DNA from: Sorex araneus
Lineage: Eukaryota > Chordata > Mammalia > Eulipotyphla > Soricidae
Direction: 5' to 3'
Assembly: GCF_027595985.1 (NCBI RefSeq)
Contig: NC_073303.1
Span: 324,069,679 to 324,133,678 of the forward strand
Length of the DNA: 64,000 nt
The notes under the pieces: generated by a model
What the model saw: only the letters and a program-made list of their open reading frames with translations
What the model was told of the DNA's origin: nothing
The model's database searches: none
Made by a program: the position numbers and the translations under genes
Shown: positions 31,570-42,823 of the stretch, piece after piece
Layout of the letters: each line of letters begins with the position of its first letter
Numbering within the stretch: the first letter of the stretch is position 1

Positions 31570-32681
31570 AAGGTAAAGCAATGCAGAAACCCACCAGGCC
31601 TAATGAGTGAAGAAACTAGCCCAGGTGACCCAACAAGTAATAACAAGCCATAGAAATACTCTCTGTAAGGAATTTACAGAACTATTAAGGATGCATAAGG
31701 AGCTCAAAGAAACAATGGAATGCACCATCAATAAAATACGGGAGGATATGAGAGCAGAATTGAAAAAGATGCAAACAAAACTACAAGCAGACATGACAGC
31801 TGAAAAACCTGCTAGATGAAATGAAAAGCTGACTGGAAGGCTTCAGCAGAATAACAGCTACTGAGGACAGAATCAGTGAGCTTGTAGATGAGATGCAGAG
31901 AATCTCCAGACTACAGAAGAAGATGGAAAAGATCCTCAAAATATACCAACAGATGACAAGAGGAAATTGAGGTGAAGCCAAGAGAAACAACGTGAGAATC
32001 ATTGGAGTGCCAGAGGAAGAGGAAGAAAACCCTGATGAAGAAGCAACTGTCAAAGCTATCAGTGCTGAGAAGATCCTGAGACTGAAAAGCACATACACCC
32101 AAATCCAGGAAGCCCAAAGGGTAGCAGCTAAAGAAATCCAACTAAGAGTACCCCAAGACACATCCTAATCAGCATGAAAAAACCATAGAGATAGAACACT
32201 GAAAGCAGCAAGACCAAAGAAGGAAATTGCTTATAAAGGAGCATCCCTAAGATTCACAGCAGACTTATCAGATGAAACCCTCCAGGCCTGAACATAGTAG
32301 TGGGATATAGTGAACAAACTCAATGATATGAATGCTTTACCAAGAATACTTTACCCATCCAGACTCTCATTCAGATTTGACGGAAAATATACAACTTCAC
32401 AGATAAAGAACAACTCAGGCACTTGATAGACTCAAAACCATTGTTATAAGATTAAAGTGGGCTACTTCAAAACAAGCCCCACAATTACACCAAACTCCTA
32501 CATAAAGATGACAAAAATAATCTCTCTCAATGTCAATGGACTAAATGCACCAATCAAGAGGCACAGAGTGGCAGGATGGGTTAGAAAATTGAACCCAACA
32601 TTCTGTTGCCTGCAAGAAACACATCTGAACAACCAGAGCAAATACAGGCTCAAAGTCAAGCCTAGAAAACAATCCTCCAAG

Positions 32682-32722
32682 GATGAGGAGGAAAAAGGAA
32701 AAAAAAAAGGGAAAAGGAAAAA

Positions 32723-32797
<75 letters not shown>

Positions 32798-33142
32798 ATG
32801 TACTTGTAGCAGTGGGGCTACATATCTCTTCATTTCCAGCAATGAAAAACTAATTATCAAATGTAGTAGGTCTGTCTCTCTTGCTTGGAAACTCTAACAA
32901 CTATAGTGAGTTTTGTGTTGAATTATGGAATGTAATCAAGGTAAAGAAAAAATGAAGTGAAATTCATTAGTTATACAGTAGGGGGTAGGGGGTGGTGGCG
33001 GGGGTATACTGGGGTTTCTGGTGGTGGAATATGGGCACTGGTGAAGGGATGGGTGTTTGAATATTGTATAACTGACATATAAACCTGCGAACTTTGTAAC
33101 TTTCCACATGGTGATTTAATAAAAAGTTTAAAAAAAAAAGAA
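32682..33142 (+). mobile_element. L1-3'UTR-type retroposon nested in the L1, 18-bp TSD
   Basis: TSD AGAAAACAATCCTCCAAG at 32664-32681 and 33143-33160. Begins with a polypurine tract and (GA)n, ends with CTGGTGAAGGGATGGGTG, CTTTGTAACTTTCCACATGG and poly(A). Best read as a 5'-truncated L1 3'UTR copy. Confidence 0.9.
32725..32796 (+). repeat. (GA)n microsatellite
   Basis: An uninterrupted GAGA run of roughly 34 dinucleotides, preceded by a GGGAAA-rich stretch. Confidence 0.98.
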
Positions 33143-33190
33143 AGAAAACAATCCTCCAAGCAAATAACCCCCTTAAAAAAACTGGGGTGG

Positions 33191-33969
33191 AGGAATGGGT
33201 GAGAGCTCTTCCCACCCCAAGGGACCCTGCCCTGGCAATTGAAAACCTCCAGAACCCAACTGCCACCACGCTCAAGGACGTTCCCCACACACTCGGGCCA
33301 AGCCTCATGCATGAGTGAAGTCTGACAAAACCCAGGTAATGCGGAACTTTGTGACCTTGGACTCTGGGCTCAACGGGACCAGGAGTGGAGATCCTCTGCC
33401 CACTTTCCCCAGTTTCCGGAGACCCTGGGGTCACACCCATAAGCCACCTCCTGCTGGTGCCAGATAATCTCATCATTGGCCACCGTCCAAATCACATGGC
33501 TTCTTCGCCCGAAAGGGAGCAACATGACGCCCGCCATAGCCATGCCACCAAACCCCGCCCCTGGCTGTTTCACTTGGGGTTCCCCAGAGAAGGATGAGTG
33601 AGAGCCCTCCCCACCCCAAGGGACCCAGCCCCAGCAGCCAAAAACCTCCAGAACCCAACCGCTGCCACGCCCAAGGCCATTCCCCACACGCTCAGGCCAA
33701 GACTCATGTATGAGTGAACATATTCCTGGACTATGTGGCTGCATTTGCAGCCATGCAATACTTCATAAGACAGTTTTCCATAAAAGACAATACAAAATAT
33801 ATTATTTTATTTGTTTTGGGGCAGGGATTGAGGCTTGGGATGGAAACATCCCAAATTTGGTGGTGGGAAGGTGCAATGATGGTGGGATTGGTGTTTGAAT
33901 ATTAACTGTAATCAAATATTGTGAACCACTTTATAAAATAAAAAATAAAAAAAAACAACCCAACAAACT
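33191..33969 (+). mobile_element. Modular A-tailed retroposon nested in the L1, about 15-bp TSD
   Basis: TSD AAAAAACTGGGGTGG / AAAAAGCTGGGGTGG at 33176-33190 and 33970-33984. Two tandem copies of a module with CACCCCAAGGGACC, AAAACCTCCAGAACCCAAC and CACACNCTCNGGCCAAG at about 33215 and 33614, then the terminal module GGTGGTGGGAAGGTG, GTGGGATTGGTGTTTG, AATAAA, A-rich tail. Confidence 0.88.
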
Positions 33970-34104
33970 AAAAAGCTGGGGTGGCCATACTAGTATCAGA
34001 CCACATAGACTTCAGGTTGAAGGTTATAAGAGACAGTGAAGGTCATTTCTTAATGATCAAGGGATCAACAGATTAACCAGACTCAAGCTCAACAAGGAAT
34101 TTTT

Positions 34105-34250
34105 TTTTTTCATTTTGGATTACACCCAGCGATGCTCAGGGGTTACTCCTGGTGGTGCTTCGGGGACCATATAGGATGCCGGGGATCAAAACCAGGTCAG
34201 CTGCATGCAAGGCAAATGCCCTGCCCTCTGTACTATCATTCTGGCCCCAG
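34105..34250 (-). mobile_element. SOR-A SINE nested in the L1
   Basis: Antisense T tract, CACCCAGCGATGCTCAGG to TGTACTATCATTCTGGCC; short duplication CAAGGAA. Confidence 0.92.
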
Positions 34251-35335
34251 CAAGGAAATTCTTTGAGGGAAGAAATGGAAGAGAGGGGTTAGTAGATATA
34301 TATAGGAACTTTCATCCCCCTAAAGCTGAATACACATTCTTCTCCAGTGCACATGGGACATTCTCCAAGATAGACCACATGCTGGGTCACAAAACATACC
34401 TCAATAAAATCGAGAAGATAGAAATTGTATCAACTATCCTTTGAGACCATGATGCATTGAAAATAGAAGTTAATCACATATAAAAACAGAGAATCAAATA
34501 AACTGCCTGGAAATGAAGCAGCTCAATACTGAGCAACCAGTGGGTTAGAGTGGAAATCAAAGAGGAAATTGAAAGATTCCTGAAAACAAATGACAATGAG
34601 GACACAAGCTACCAGAACTTGTGGAACACAGCAAAAGCAGTATTAAGAGGAAAGTTTATAGCTCTGCAAGCATTCATCAGGAAGGAAGAAAGGGCCCACA
34701 ACAATAACAACAGCACAATTTAAGATTTTGGAAAATGAACAACAAAAGGAGCTCAAAAATAGGTAGGAAGGAAATAATAAAATTTAGAGCAGAAATCAAT
34801 GAGCTGCAACAACAACAGCAACAACAAAACAGTCCAAAAGATCAATGAAACCGAAAGCTGGTTCTTTGAGAAAATAAGCAAGATTGATAAACCACTAGGG
34901 AGACTTACAAAGAAACAAAGGGAGGGAAACCTAGTAGACCAAATCAGAAATATGAAGGGGGACATCACAACAGAAACTACAGAAATCCACAGAATCATCA
35001 GAAACTATTTTGTAAATCTTTATGGAACAAAATAAGAGAACCTTGAAGAAATGGAGAAATTCCTGGATTCCTGTAACCTCCCAAGTTTGAACCAAGAAGA
35101 TTTGGAATACCTGAACAGACTTTCACCATCGAGGAAATGAAAATTGTAATCAGAAGTCTTCCTCAAAACAAAAGCCCTGGCCCAGATGGATTCAGTAGTG
35201 AATTCTTCCAAACCTTTAAACAGGACCTAATGACAATCCTTTCCAAGCTTTTCTAGGAAATTGAAGAAACAGAAACACTCCTGAACAGTTTCTATGAAAG
35301 CAAATATCACCCTGATATCCCAAACAGTCAGAGAA

Positions 35336-35620
35336 ACCACGAAAGAAAGAAAAAAAGAAAGAAAGGAAGAGAGAAAGAAAGGAAGAAAGGAAGAAAGAAA
35401 GAAAAGAAGGAAGGAAGGATGAAAGAAAGGAAGGAAGGAAGGAAGAAGGAAAGAAGGAAAGAAAGAAAGAAAGGAAGAAAGAAAAGAAAAGAAAGGAAGA
35501 AAGAAGAAGGAAGGAAGGATGAAAGAAAGGAAATAAGGAAGGAAGAAAGGAAGGGAGGGAGAAAGAAAGAAAGAAAGGAAGAAAGAAAGAAAGAAGGAAA
35601 GAAGGAAAGAAGGAAAGAAA
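35336..35620 (+). repeat. (GAAA/GGAA)n microsatellite inside L1 ORF2
   Basis: About 285 bp of imperfect GAAA and GGAAG units interrupting the RT domain text between [15 protein letters not shown] and [10 protein letters not shown]. Open frames through it are artefacts. Confidence 0.97.
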
Positions 35621-35719
35621 ATTACAGACCAATAACCCTGATGAACAAAGATGCAAAGATCCTCCACAAAATCCTAGCAAATAGAATCCAACAACTGATC
35701 AAAAAGATCATACACCATG

Positions 35720-35884
35720 GGGCTGGAGTGATAGCACAGCGGGTAGGGCGTTTTCCTTGCACGCAGCTGACCCGGGTTCGATTCCCAGCATCCCATATGG
35801 TTCCCTGAGTACGGCCAGGGGTAATTCCTGAGTGCAGAGCCAGGAGTGACCCCTGAGAATCGCTGGGTGCAAAAAGAAAAAAAA
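35720..35884 (+). mobile_element. Young SOR-A SINE nested in the L1, 13-bp TSD
   Basis: Sense; TSD ATCATACACCATG at 35707-35719 and 35885-35897. Confidence 0.95.
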
Positions 35885-36275
35885 ATCATACACCATGACC
35901 AAGAAAGATTCATCCCAAAGATGCATGGATGGTTTGACATCCGCAAGTCAACACATAGAAACAGATCAAACACTCCTGAAATTCATATGGAACAACAAAC
36001 TCCCATGAAGAGCTAAAGTAATCCTTGGGGAAAAGAAAAGATGGGAAGCATTACCTTCCCCAACCTCAATCTGTACTACAAAGCAGTAGTAATTAAAACA
36101 GTCTGGTATTAGAGTAAAGACAGACTCAAAGATCAATGGAACAGAGTTGAATATCCTGAAAACAACCCTCAAATATTTGGTCACCTAATCTTTGAAAAGG
36201 GAGGAAGAAATATGAAGTGGAGAAATGAAAGCCTCTTCAACAACTGGTGCTGGGAAAACTGGGTAGCTATATGCA

Positions 36276-36277
<2 letters not shown>

Positions 36278-36335
<58 letters not shown>

Positions 36336-36337
36336 CC
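36278..36337 (+). repeat. (AAC)n microsatellite inside L1 ORF2
   Basis: About 20 AAC units; polymorphism likely. Confidence 0.97.
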
Positions 36338-37489
36338 CAGACCTCTTTCTAACACTAGGCACAAAAGTCAGATAAAAATGGATTAAAGACCTCAATGTCA
36401 GACCTGAATCCATAATGTTCATGGAGGAAAATGTGGCAGAACCCTCCATGACATGGAAGCTAAAGGCATCTTCAAAGATGAAACACCACTGACCAAGCAA
36501 GTGGAAGCAAAGATAAATATAAGGGACTACATTAAACTTAGAAGCTTCTGTACCTCAAAATAAACAGTGACCAAGATACAAAAACAACCCACAGATTGGG
36601 AAAAATATTTACCCAGTACCCATCTGATAAGGGGTTAATATCCAAGATATGTAAGGCACTGGCAGAACTTTACAAAAAAAAATTCAACCTTTTCAAAAAA
36701 TGGGGAGAGGAAATTAACAGAAACTTCATCAAAGAAGAAACACAAATGGCCCAAAGAAACATGAAAAAATGCTCTACATCATTAATCATCAGGGAGATGC
36801 AAATCAAAACAACAATGAGATATAACCTTACACCACAGAGATGGCACACATCAAAAAGAACAAGAGCATCCAGTTCTGTCATGGATGTGGGGAGAAGGGG
36901 ACTCTGTTTCATTGTTTCTGGGAATGCCAACTAGTCCAGCTTTTCTGGAGAACAATATGGGCATTCCTCAAAAAAACTAGAAATTGAGCTTCCATACAAC
37001 CCTGAAATACCACTTCTGTGAATATACTCCAGAGACCCAAAAACACACAGCAGAAATGCCATCTGCAGTTCTATGTTACCGCAGTACTAGTCACAATAGC
37101 CAGAATCCTAGAAATAATCCATGTGCCCAAGAACAGAAGACTGGTTAAAGAAACTATGGTACATCTACACAATGGAATAATATGCAGCAGTTAGGAAAAG
37201 TGAAGTCATGAAATTTACTTATAAATGGATGGACTCGGAGAGTATCATGCTAAGTGAGATGAGTCAGAAAGAAAAGAACAGGCAGAGAATGACTACACTT
37301 ACTTGTGGAATATAAAACCTCCCCATAATATAAGAATAATACCCAAGGAAGGTAGAAACCAGGGCAAAGAGGAGTAGTCCATGGTTGGAAACCTGCCTCA
37401 AGTGGTGGCGGGCAGTTGGGATAGAGAAGAAACTACTGTGACAAAGACAGTCGGAAATAATCACTCTGGATAGGAATTGCATGCTGAAG

Positions 37490-37612
37490 CTAGAGAGAGG
37501 GAGAGAGCAAGAGAGAGAGAGGGAGGGAGGGAGAGAGAGCGATATAGAGAGAAAGAGAGAGAAAGAAAGAGAGAGAGAAAGAGAGAGGGAGAGGGAGAGA
37601 GAGAGACAGAAC
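37490..37612 (+). repeat. (GA)n-rich polypurine tract in the L1 3'UTR
   Basis: GAGAG/GAAAG/GGGAG repeats after AATTGCATGCTGAAGC; position equals the polypurine part of the L1 3'UTR seen again at 32.7 kb. Confidence 0.92.
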
Positions 37613-37803
37613 ACAGTGGGTGAAGTGTTCACCTTACCTGGCTCCATTCCCCACACCCCATCACCAAAATGATCCAGGAGAAACCTCTGGGCACAACCAT
37701 GTGTGAAAAAAACAGCAAGCAAAACAATTAGCCATGCTAATTCTGCATATACTGCATAGATATGATTTACTCTTTTCTCCTACCAATCTGATTTGGTTAA
37801 TTT

Positions 37804-37960
37804 CTTTTCTTTTTGGGTCACACCTGACACTGCACAGGGGTTACTCCTGGCTCTCAGTAATTACTCCTGGTGGTGCTCAGGTGACCATGGGATGCTGGGA
37901 ATCGAACCTGGATCGGCTGTGTGCAAGGCAAATGCCCTACCTGCTGTGCTATTGCTCAGA
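37804..37960 (-). mobile_element. SOR-A SINE with 16-bp TSD
   Basis: Antisense; CTGATTTGGTTAATTT at 37788-37803 versus CTGATCTGGTTAATTT at 37961-37976. Confidence 0.93.
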
Positions 37961-38039
37961 CTGATCTGGTTAATTTTTTTGACTGCCCAGGGGAACCTCT
38001 GAAGGGTAAGGGGAATGTGTACAACAACAGCCTGTTAGG

Positions 38040-38725
38040 CATTTTCCCATTTTGTTTGTTATTAGAAAGATGAATAGTTCAGCTGCAAAAAAATGTTTCC
38101 AAAGAAGACACACAAATGAATCTCAGGGGAGAACAGCATGTGGCAGGCAGAGATGTCCCCTAACCCTGTGCCTGGATGATTTCACTGGGGTAGGTATGTC
38201 CCCCCACCTGCCCCATATGAACCCCAGAAGCCGCAAAGCTCCAGAACCCTCTCGCTGTCATGCTCACAACCAACCTTCACAGGCTTGTCCAGAGCCTCCC
38301 ACACTGAAAAACCCAGGTACTCGGGACTAGTGACTGAAAACTCCAGGCTTCACAGTGAGGAATGGGCGACCTCCCCCCCATCTCCCCCAGCCTTCCGGTT
38401 CCCTGGCAGTTATGCCCAAGAACTGCCTTTGGGTGCCATTTAAACACATTATAGGCCCTGATTCAGAGACTCACAAATGAATCTCAGAAGAAACAGCATG
38501 CTGCAGAGATGCCACTGGACCCCAATTATTTAAAATTTTAGAATTCCAGGAGTGCCCGGCTGCAAAAAGCAATACAAAATAGAGTATTTATCATCTACAT
38601 GTGGGACAGGTGGTGGTGGGAAGGTGGTGGGAAGGTGGAATGGTGGTGGGATTGGTGTTGAAATATTGAATATAATCAATTATTGTGAACTTTATGAAAA
38701 TAAAACTAAAAAATTAAGAAAAAAA
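38040..38725 (+). mobile_element. Modular A-tailed retroposon
   Basis: Modules CACACAAATGAATCTCAG and AACAGCATG..GCAGAGATG occur twice (about 38107 and 38470). Between them are GATTTCACTGGGG, CAAAGCTCCAGAACCCTC and TGGGTGCCATTTAAACAC. Terminal module GGTGGTGGGATTGGTGTTG then ATGAAAATAAAACT. Confidence 0.82.
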
Positions 38726-38800
38726 TTTCAAGATATTTTTCACTTTTGCCTTTTAAATTCTTTTGTGTTTTATCAGACATTATAACAATAATAATTTTTC

Positions 38801-38880
38801 TCTGTAGTGCCAGGGATTGAACCCAGGTCTCGGCATGTGCAGCCTTTGCTTGACCACTAAGCCACATCCCTGACCTTCTA
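38801..38880 (-). mobile_element. ID-like tRNA SINE fragment
   Basis: Antisense GCCAGGGATTGAACCCAGG and CACTAAGCCACATCCCTGA. Confidence 0.65.
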
Positions 38881-39162
38881 ACATCAATTTAGCTTAACAA
38901 ACAACTTGCCATGAGTAATCCAGCTGAGCTGCCTCAATTTGTGCTAAGGCACCAGCAATTTTCCTACCACTGCTCTAGGGTAAAGATGAACAAGTTCAAG
39001 GTGGTTTCTACTACATGGATTCTCTGTGGTCCTCTAGGGAACCTGACAGGTTTGAAAATAGCTTTGGAAAACCTTGTAAAAGAAGATACACACAGCTGCA
39101 TCTTATAACATAAAGGTGAGTTAAAAACGAATATAGCATTAACATGCATAATGACTCACTGT
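38881..39162. other. Intergenic spacer, unique
   Basis: Nothing recognised. Confidence 0.4.
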
Positions 39163-39180
39163 AAGAATAGAAGCAACTAG

Positions 39181-39348
39181 GGGCTGGAGCAACAGTATAA
39201 CTGGTAGGGCATTAGCCTTGCATGTGGCCGACCCGCGTTCGATTCCCAGCCCAACATGGTCCTCTGAGCACCGCCAAGGGTGATTCCTGAGTGCAGAGCC
39301 AGGAGTAACCCCTCTGCATTGCCAGGTGTGACCCATAAAGCAAAAAAA
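39181..39348 (+). mobile_element. Young SOR-A SINE with 18-bp TSD
   Basis: Sense; TSD AAGAATAGAAGCAACTAG at 39163-39180 and 39349-39366. Confidence 0.97.
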
Positions 39349-39567
39349 AAGAATAGAAGCAACTAGATTATGATTATTTTTATTAAATGAAAACAGAAAC
39401 CTACGTTCACCTTGTACCAATGGCAGCTAAGGAACGGGATGGGATTTGGAATGTCAAGGAGAAAGGAGAGGTCTCACATGACAGGGAGTTGACTCAGATG
39501 ACAAAACCAGATACTTAAGATTCTGCCTTGCCTTAAGATGGGTTTCTGTGAGAAAAAGGAGTTTTTG

Positions 39568-39700
39568 GGACAGGAGAGCGTATAGGCGTTAAGTCACTGC
39601 CTTACACGTGAGCACTCAGATTCAATCCTTAGTTCAGCATTCCCCCTGAACAGAGCTCGAAGTATCCCCCAAAGACTGCAAGGCATGACCCCTGAGCTAA
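39568..39700 (+). mobile_element. Old SOR-A SINE
   Basis: Sense GGGACAGGAGAGCGTATAGG, ACTGCCTTACACGTGAGC. Confidence 0.65.
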
Positions 39701-39707
39701 AGAACAA

Positions 39708-39892
39708 ACAGGGCATGAGAGTATAGTAGATATAGTACACGGTGCTTGCCTTGTACACAGCCTAGTCAGGTGCTCCCCAGGACCACAAAAGGTTCCTGAA
39801 GCACCGCCAGGAGTGATCTGGGAGCACAGAGCCAGGAGTAAGCCCTGAATACCACTGGATGTAACCCACCCACCCTCCCCCATCCCCAAATT
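39708..39892 (+). mobile_element. Old SOR-A SINE
   Basis: Sense CGGTGCTTGCCTTGTACAC, CACCGCCAGGAGTGATCTGG. Confidence 0.82.
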
Positions 39893-40269
39893 TTAAGATC
39901 TAATGACTTGGATACATGCTGTTAGATCTTCCTCAAGTGACCGTCTCTCTGGCATAAAAGGTGGGCTCTTCAGGTGTGCAGGCTGAGGTTGTGGACAGGT
40001 AGGCGTTGAAGCTAGGAGAGGGCTGGAACGACAACCCCAGGTAACTCATGGCCCTTAAAGTACCCCCTATGACACTGGGCTCTTTCAAGGCCATCAACTG
40101 CATTAAAAGAATACCAGAATACCACTTTACATTAGGAATTATATAAAAGTATAAAATTATATAAAGTTTCACATCTCAGATAACAAGAAAGTGTGTCCAA
40201 ATATAGGTTAATTCAAGACAGGGCTTAAACATTTTTTACTCAAATAATAAATAGTAGCACTATTTATTG
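39893..40269. other. Intergenic spacer, unique
   Basis: Nothing recognised. Confidence 0.4.
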
Positions 40270-40540
40270 TTGTTCACCATTGTTCACTTGGTATTGGACA
40301 CCAGTAACGTCTCCATTGTGAGACTTCTTGTTACTGTTTTTGGCATATCGAATACACCACGGGTAGCTTGCCAGGCTCTGCCATGAGGGCAGGATATTCT
40401 CAGTAGCTTGCCAGGCTCTGCCATGAGGGCAGGATATTCTCAGTAGCTTGCCAGGCTCTCCGAGAGAGACGGAGGAATCAAACCCGGGTTGGCCGTGTGC
40501 AAGGCAAACGCCCTACTCACTGTGCTATCGCTCCAGTCCA
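40270..40540 (-). mobile_element. SOR-B SINE with internal 40-bp tandem duplication
   Basis: Antisense. The stretch TAGCTTGCCAGGCTCTGCC..GGATATTCTCAG occurs twice in direct tandem (about 40363 and 40403), extending the body; the head end CTATCGCTCCAGTCC is intact. Confidence 0.93.
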
Positions 40541-40729
40541 ATAAACAGTATTTTGAAGAAATCTAAAGCTAAAGTTTCTATCTGCGTGGTCTCATGGTTA
40601 CTGCAATTACTGAGGAAAAATAAAGGAGGGAGTTTTACTCATCATGACAGTATGAATGTACTAAAAGGAAACTAGTTAAGAAAAATGAAAAGGTAGAGCA
40701 CAGATTATATATCAGGACAATTGTATGGT

Positions 40730-41110
40730 ATTTGACAAAGGATTTGTCTGTAGTATAAAAAATTCCTACAAAACATGAATTTTTAAATACTTAAGGATAC
40801 TTAATAAAATGTACAGATAATAATGTATAAAAGGAATGCTTAACCACAGTTCATCAGAGAAATGCAAATTGAAAGCATAGTAAGATCCCACTGTACTTTC
40901 ATTAAAATCATAAAATTAAAGACTGACAATATCAAATACTGGTGAGAATGAGAGGCAACTGGATCTTTAAAATGTTGACAGTAGGGAGTATAAAATAATT
41001 ATTCTGGTGAACTGTTAAACATATCTACTTAAATTCTGACCTTGTAATTATACTCTAAGCGAAATAGAAAAGTACATTTACAAGAACTTGCATATTCTAT
41101 TGTTTTTGTT
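40730..41110 (+). mobile_element. Old L1 ORF2 3' fragment (sense)
   Basis: TTCATCAGAGAAATGCAAATTG, then CCCACTGTAC, GACTGACAATATCAAATACTG, GAACTGTTAAACATATCTAC in the order of mammalian L1 ORF2 C-terminal DNA. Confidence 0.75.
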
Positions 41111-41207
41111 CACTGATTTGAATAAAAATTTCAGTCCCAAACTGAAAATCATTACCAACAAAATGTGGAAAACCCAGTTTTTCTACTAATTTAAAAAAGT
41201 AAGAATG

Positions 41208-41375
41208 TAGCCAGAAAGAAAAACAGAGATGAAGTTGCTTTCCTTATATGCTGTCAGTCTGGTTTCAATCCCTAGCACACGTATGGTCCCCCTGTGCCCT
41301 GCCAGGAGTCACCCCTGAGAGCACCGTCAACTATGGCCTTAAATTCCAAACGCTCCCCCAACACACATCTCCAAA
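41208..41375 (+). mobile_element. Old SOR-A SINE
   Basis: Sense TAGCCAGAAAGAAAAACAG, TGCCAGGAGTCACCCCTGAG. Confidence 0.72.
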
Positions 41376-41551
41376 AGGGACAGGGATTATTGATATATAA
41401 AACATAGAACAAGATGTAAAGAAATACAAATCTCTTGGTACAATTGAGTATCTTGTAATGGTATTTGAAGTTAGTAAGTCTTATGTTGGAGAAAGAAGGC
41501 AGACACAAAAAAGAATGTACTAACCCGTTAAGTTAAAAAGTGGGTTTAACC

Positions 41552-41660
41552 AGGACCAGAGCGACAGTACAGCCAGGAGTAATTCTTGACTGCAGTGCCA
41601 GGAGTAACCCCTGAGCATTACTGGGTACCACCACCCAAAAGTCAAAAGCAAAGGTATAAC
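41552..41660 (+). mobile_element. SOR-A SINE with large internal deletion
   Basis: Head GGACCAGAGCGACAGTACAG fused directly to CCAGGAGTAATTCTTGACTG; B box lost. Confidence 0.88.
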
Positions 41661-41834
41661 CAAAATATGTGGTGATTGGAATAAAATCAAATATAGTCAT
41701 TACCTTTGGGGTAGGGGATATTGACTAAAATGGTGAATGAGAAAACTTTCTGGAGAGATGAAAATGTTTCCTAATATCTTGAATTAAGTGATGTTAAAAG
41801 GTGAATGGGCTTTTTTCTTTCTTTTTTTTAAAGG

Positions 41835-41965
41835 ACTTGTATTGCACATTGCTTGCCAGGTGTTGCTGCTGACCCTGGTTTGATCCCAGGGAGTGACAGA
41901 GCCAAGCAGAGCCAGGAGCAACCCCTGAACATTGATGATCAGGCCCTGAATCTCTCCAAAAGAAC
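41835..41965 (+). mobile_element. Old SOR-A fragment
   Basis: CTTGCCAGGTGTTGCTGCTGA, CAGAGCCAGGAGCAACCCC. Confidence 0.6.
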
Positions 41966-41994
41966 AAAACACATGAGGACTTTCTCTGTAAGCA

Positions 41995-41997
<3 letters not shown>

Positions 41998-42032
<35 letters not shown>
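41998..42032. repeat. (AT)n microsatellite
   Basis: About 17 uninterrupted AT dinucleotides. Confidence 0.97.
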
Positions 42033-42035
<3 letters not shown>

Positions 42036-42154
42036 CATTCCTACATGTTCCCACATAAGTTTTCTTTAAACACGGAAACAGAAGATTCACATCTGAACGT
42101 GTCAAGGTACTAGATATTTAGATGTGGGAACTTTCACCCTCAGTGTGTGGGGGA

Positions 42155-42296
42155 GGGTCCCAGTAGTTTGGGCCACACTCTGCAGTATTGAGGATTTTCT
42201 CCTGGCTGTGCTCAGGGGACCATATGTAGTGTCAGGAATCCAGTTGGGGCTGGCAGCTTGCCAGCAGGAGTCTAATCCCCTAACTTTTTGACCCTG
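42155..42296 (-). mobile_element. Old SOR-A SINE
   Basis: Antisense TTGGGCCACACTCTGCAG, GTGCTCAGGGGACCATATG. Confidence 0.75.
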
Positions 42297-42334
42297 TAAA
42301 TGTGGGATAAAGTTAAACCACCTTTTCATACTTT

Positions 42335-42487
42335 GTTGTTGTTTCTGAGCCACACACCCACGTTACTCAGGACTTACTCCTGGCTCTGCACTCAGGGATC
42401 ACTTCCAAGCAATGCTTGGGGGACCACATATAGTTCTAGGGAATCAACTTGGCAAGTGCCCACTTGCTGAACAACTGCTCTGGCTTC
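42335..42487 (-). mobile_element. Old SOR-A SINE
   Basis: Antisense GGACTTACTCCTGGCTCTGC, CTTGGGGGACCACATATAG. Confidence 0.8.
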
Positions 42488-42501
42488 TAAAAAGCTTTAA
42501 G

Positions 42502-42612
42502 GCACTGGAGTACTAGGGTTACAGTGCATTTTCTTTACATGTGGCCAACCGATGTTTGATCCCTCGCACCCCTTGATCTCTTGAACTTAGTGTGGCCCTC
42601 AAATCAAAAGTA
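42502..42612 (+). mobile_element. SOR-A 5' fragment
   Basis: Sense AGGCACTGGAGTACTAGGG, CATGTGGCCAACCGATGTTTG. Confidence 0.65.
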
Positions 42613-42664
42613 CCAGGTGTCTTGTTTTTAATTAATAAGCTAAACAAATATTTTCTTTCGTATG

Positions 42665-42823
42665 TTGGGGTCTCACCTAGTGATGCTCAGGGGTTACTCT
42701 TGGCTCTGCACTCATGAATCACTCCTGGTGTTGCTCAGGGGACTGTGAGATGCTGGAACTCAAACTCACATCAGCTGTGTGCAAGGCAAAGGGCCCCCAA
42801 ATGTTGTATTATTGCTCCGGTCC
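42665..42823 (-). mobile_element. SOR-A SINE, old
   Basis: Antisense GATGCTCAGGGGTTACTC to TATTATTGCTCCGGTCCC. Confidence 0.85.

Larger units (their letters stand above)
31570..37490 (+). mobile_element. Rearranged L1 retrotransposon (dead)
   Basis: 31607-32300 carries ORF1 remnants: a coiled coil (KKLAQVTQQVITSHRN; ELKETMECTINKIREDM) then the RRM part NVRIIGVPEEEEE and later SLRFTADLSDETLQA, with frameshifts and stops. ORF2 starts at 32508 with MTKIISLNVNGLNAPIKRH and FCCLQETHL (endonuclease). RT N-terminal text [12 protein letters not shown] and [19 protein letters not shown] follows. The RT palm with the catalytic Asp pair is missing at about 35950. The ORF2 C-terminal part resumes (EINRNFIKEETQMAQRN, ending HTQ-type and SGNAN-like remnants) to the 3' end near 37310. 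Interrupted by two retroposons, two SINEs and several microsatellites. Confidence 0.9.

Noticed and set aside
32457..32700. Functional L1 endonuclease
   Set aside because: Only the first 60 or so ORF2 codons are intact before a nested retroposon; the active-site region is broken up.
35216..35808. Frames rich in Phe/Ser/Leu or Lys/Glu/Arg
   Set aside because: Translations of the (GAAA/GGAA)n microsatellite in both strands.
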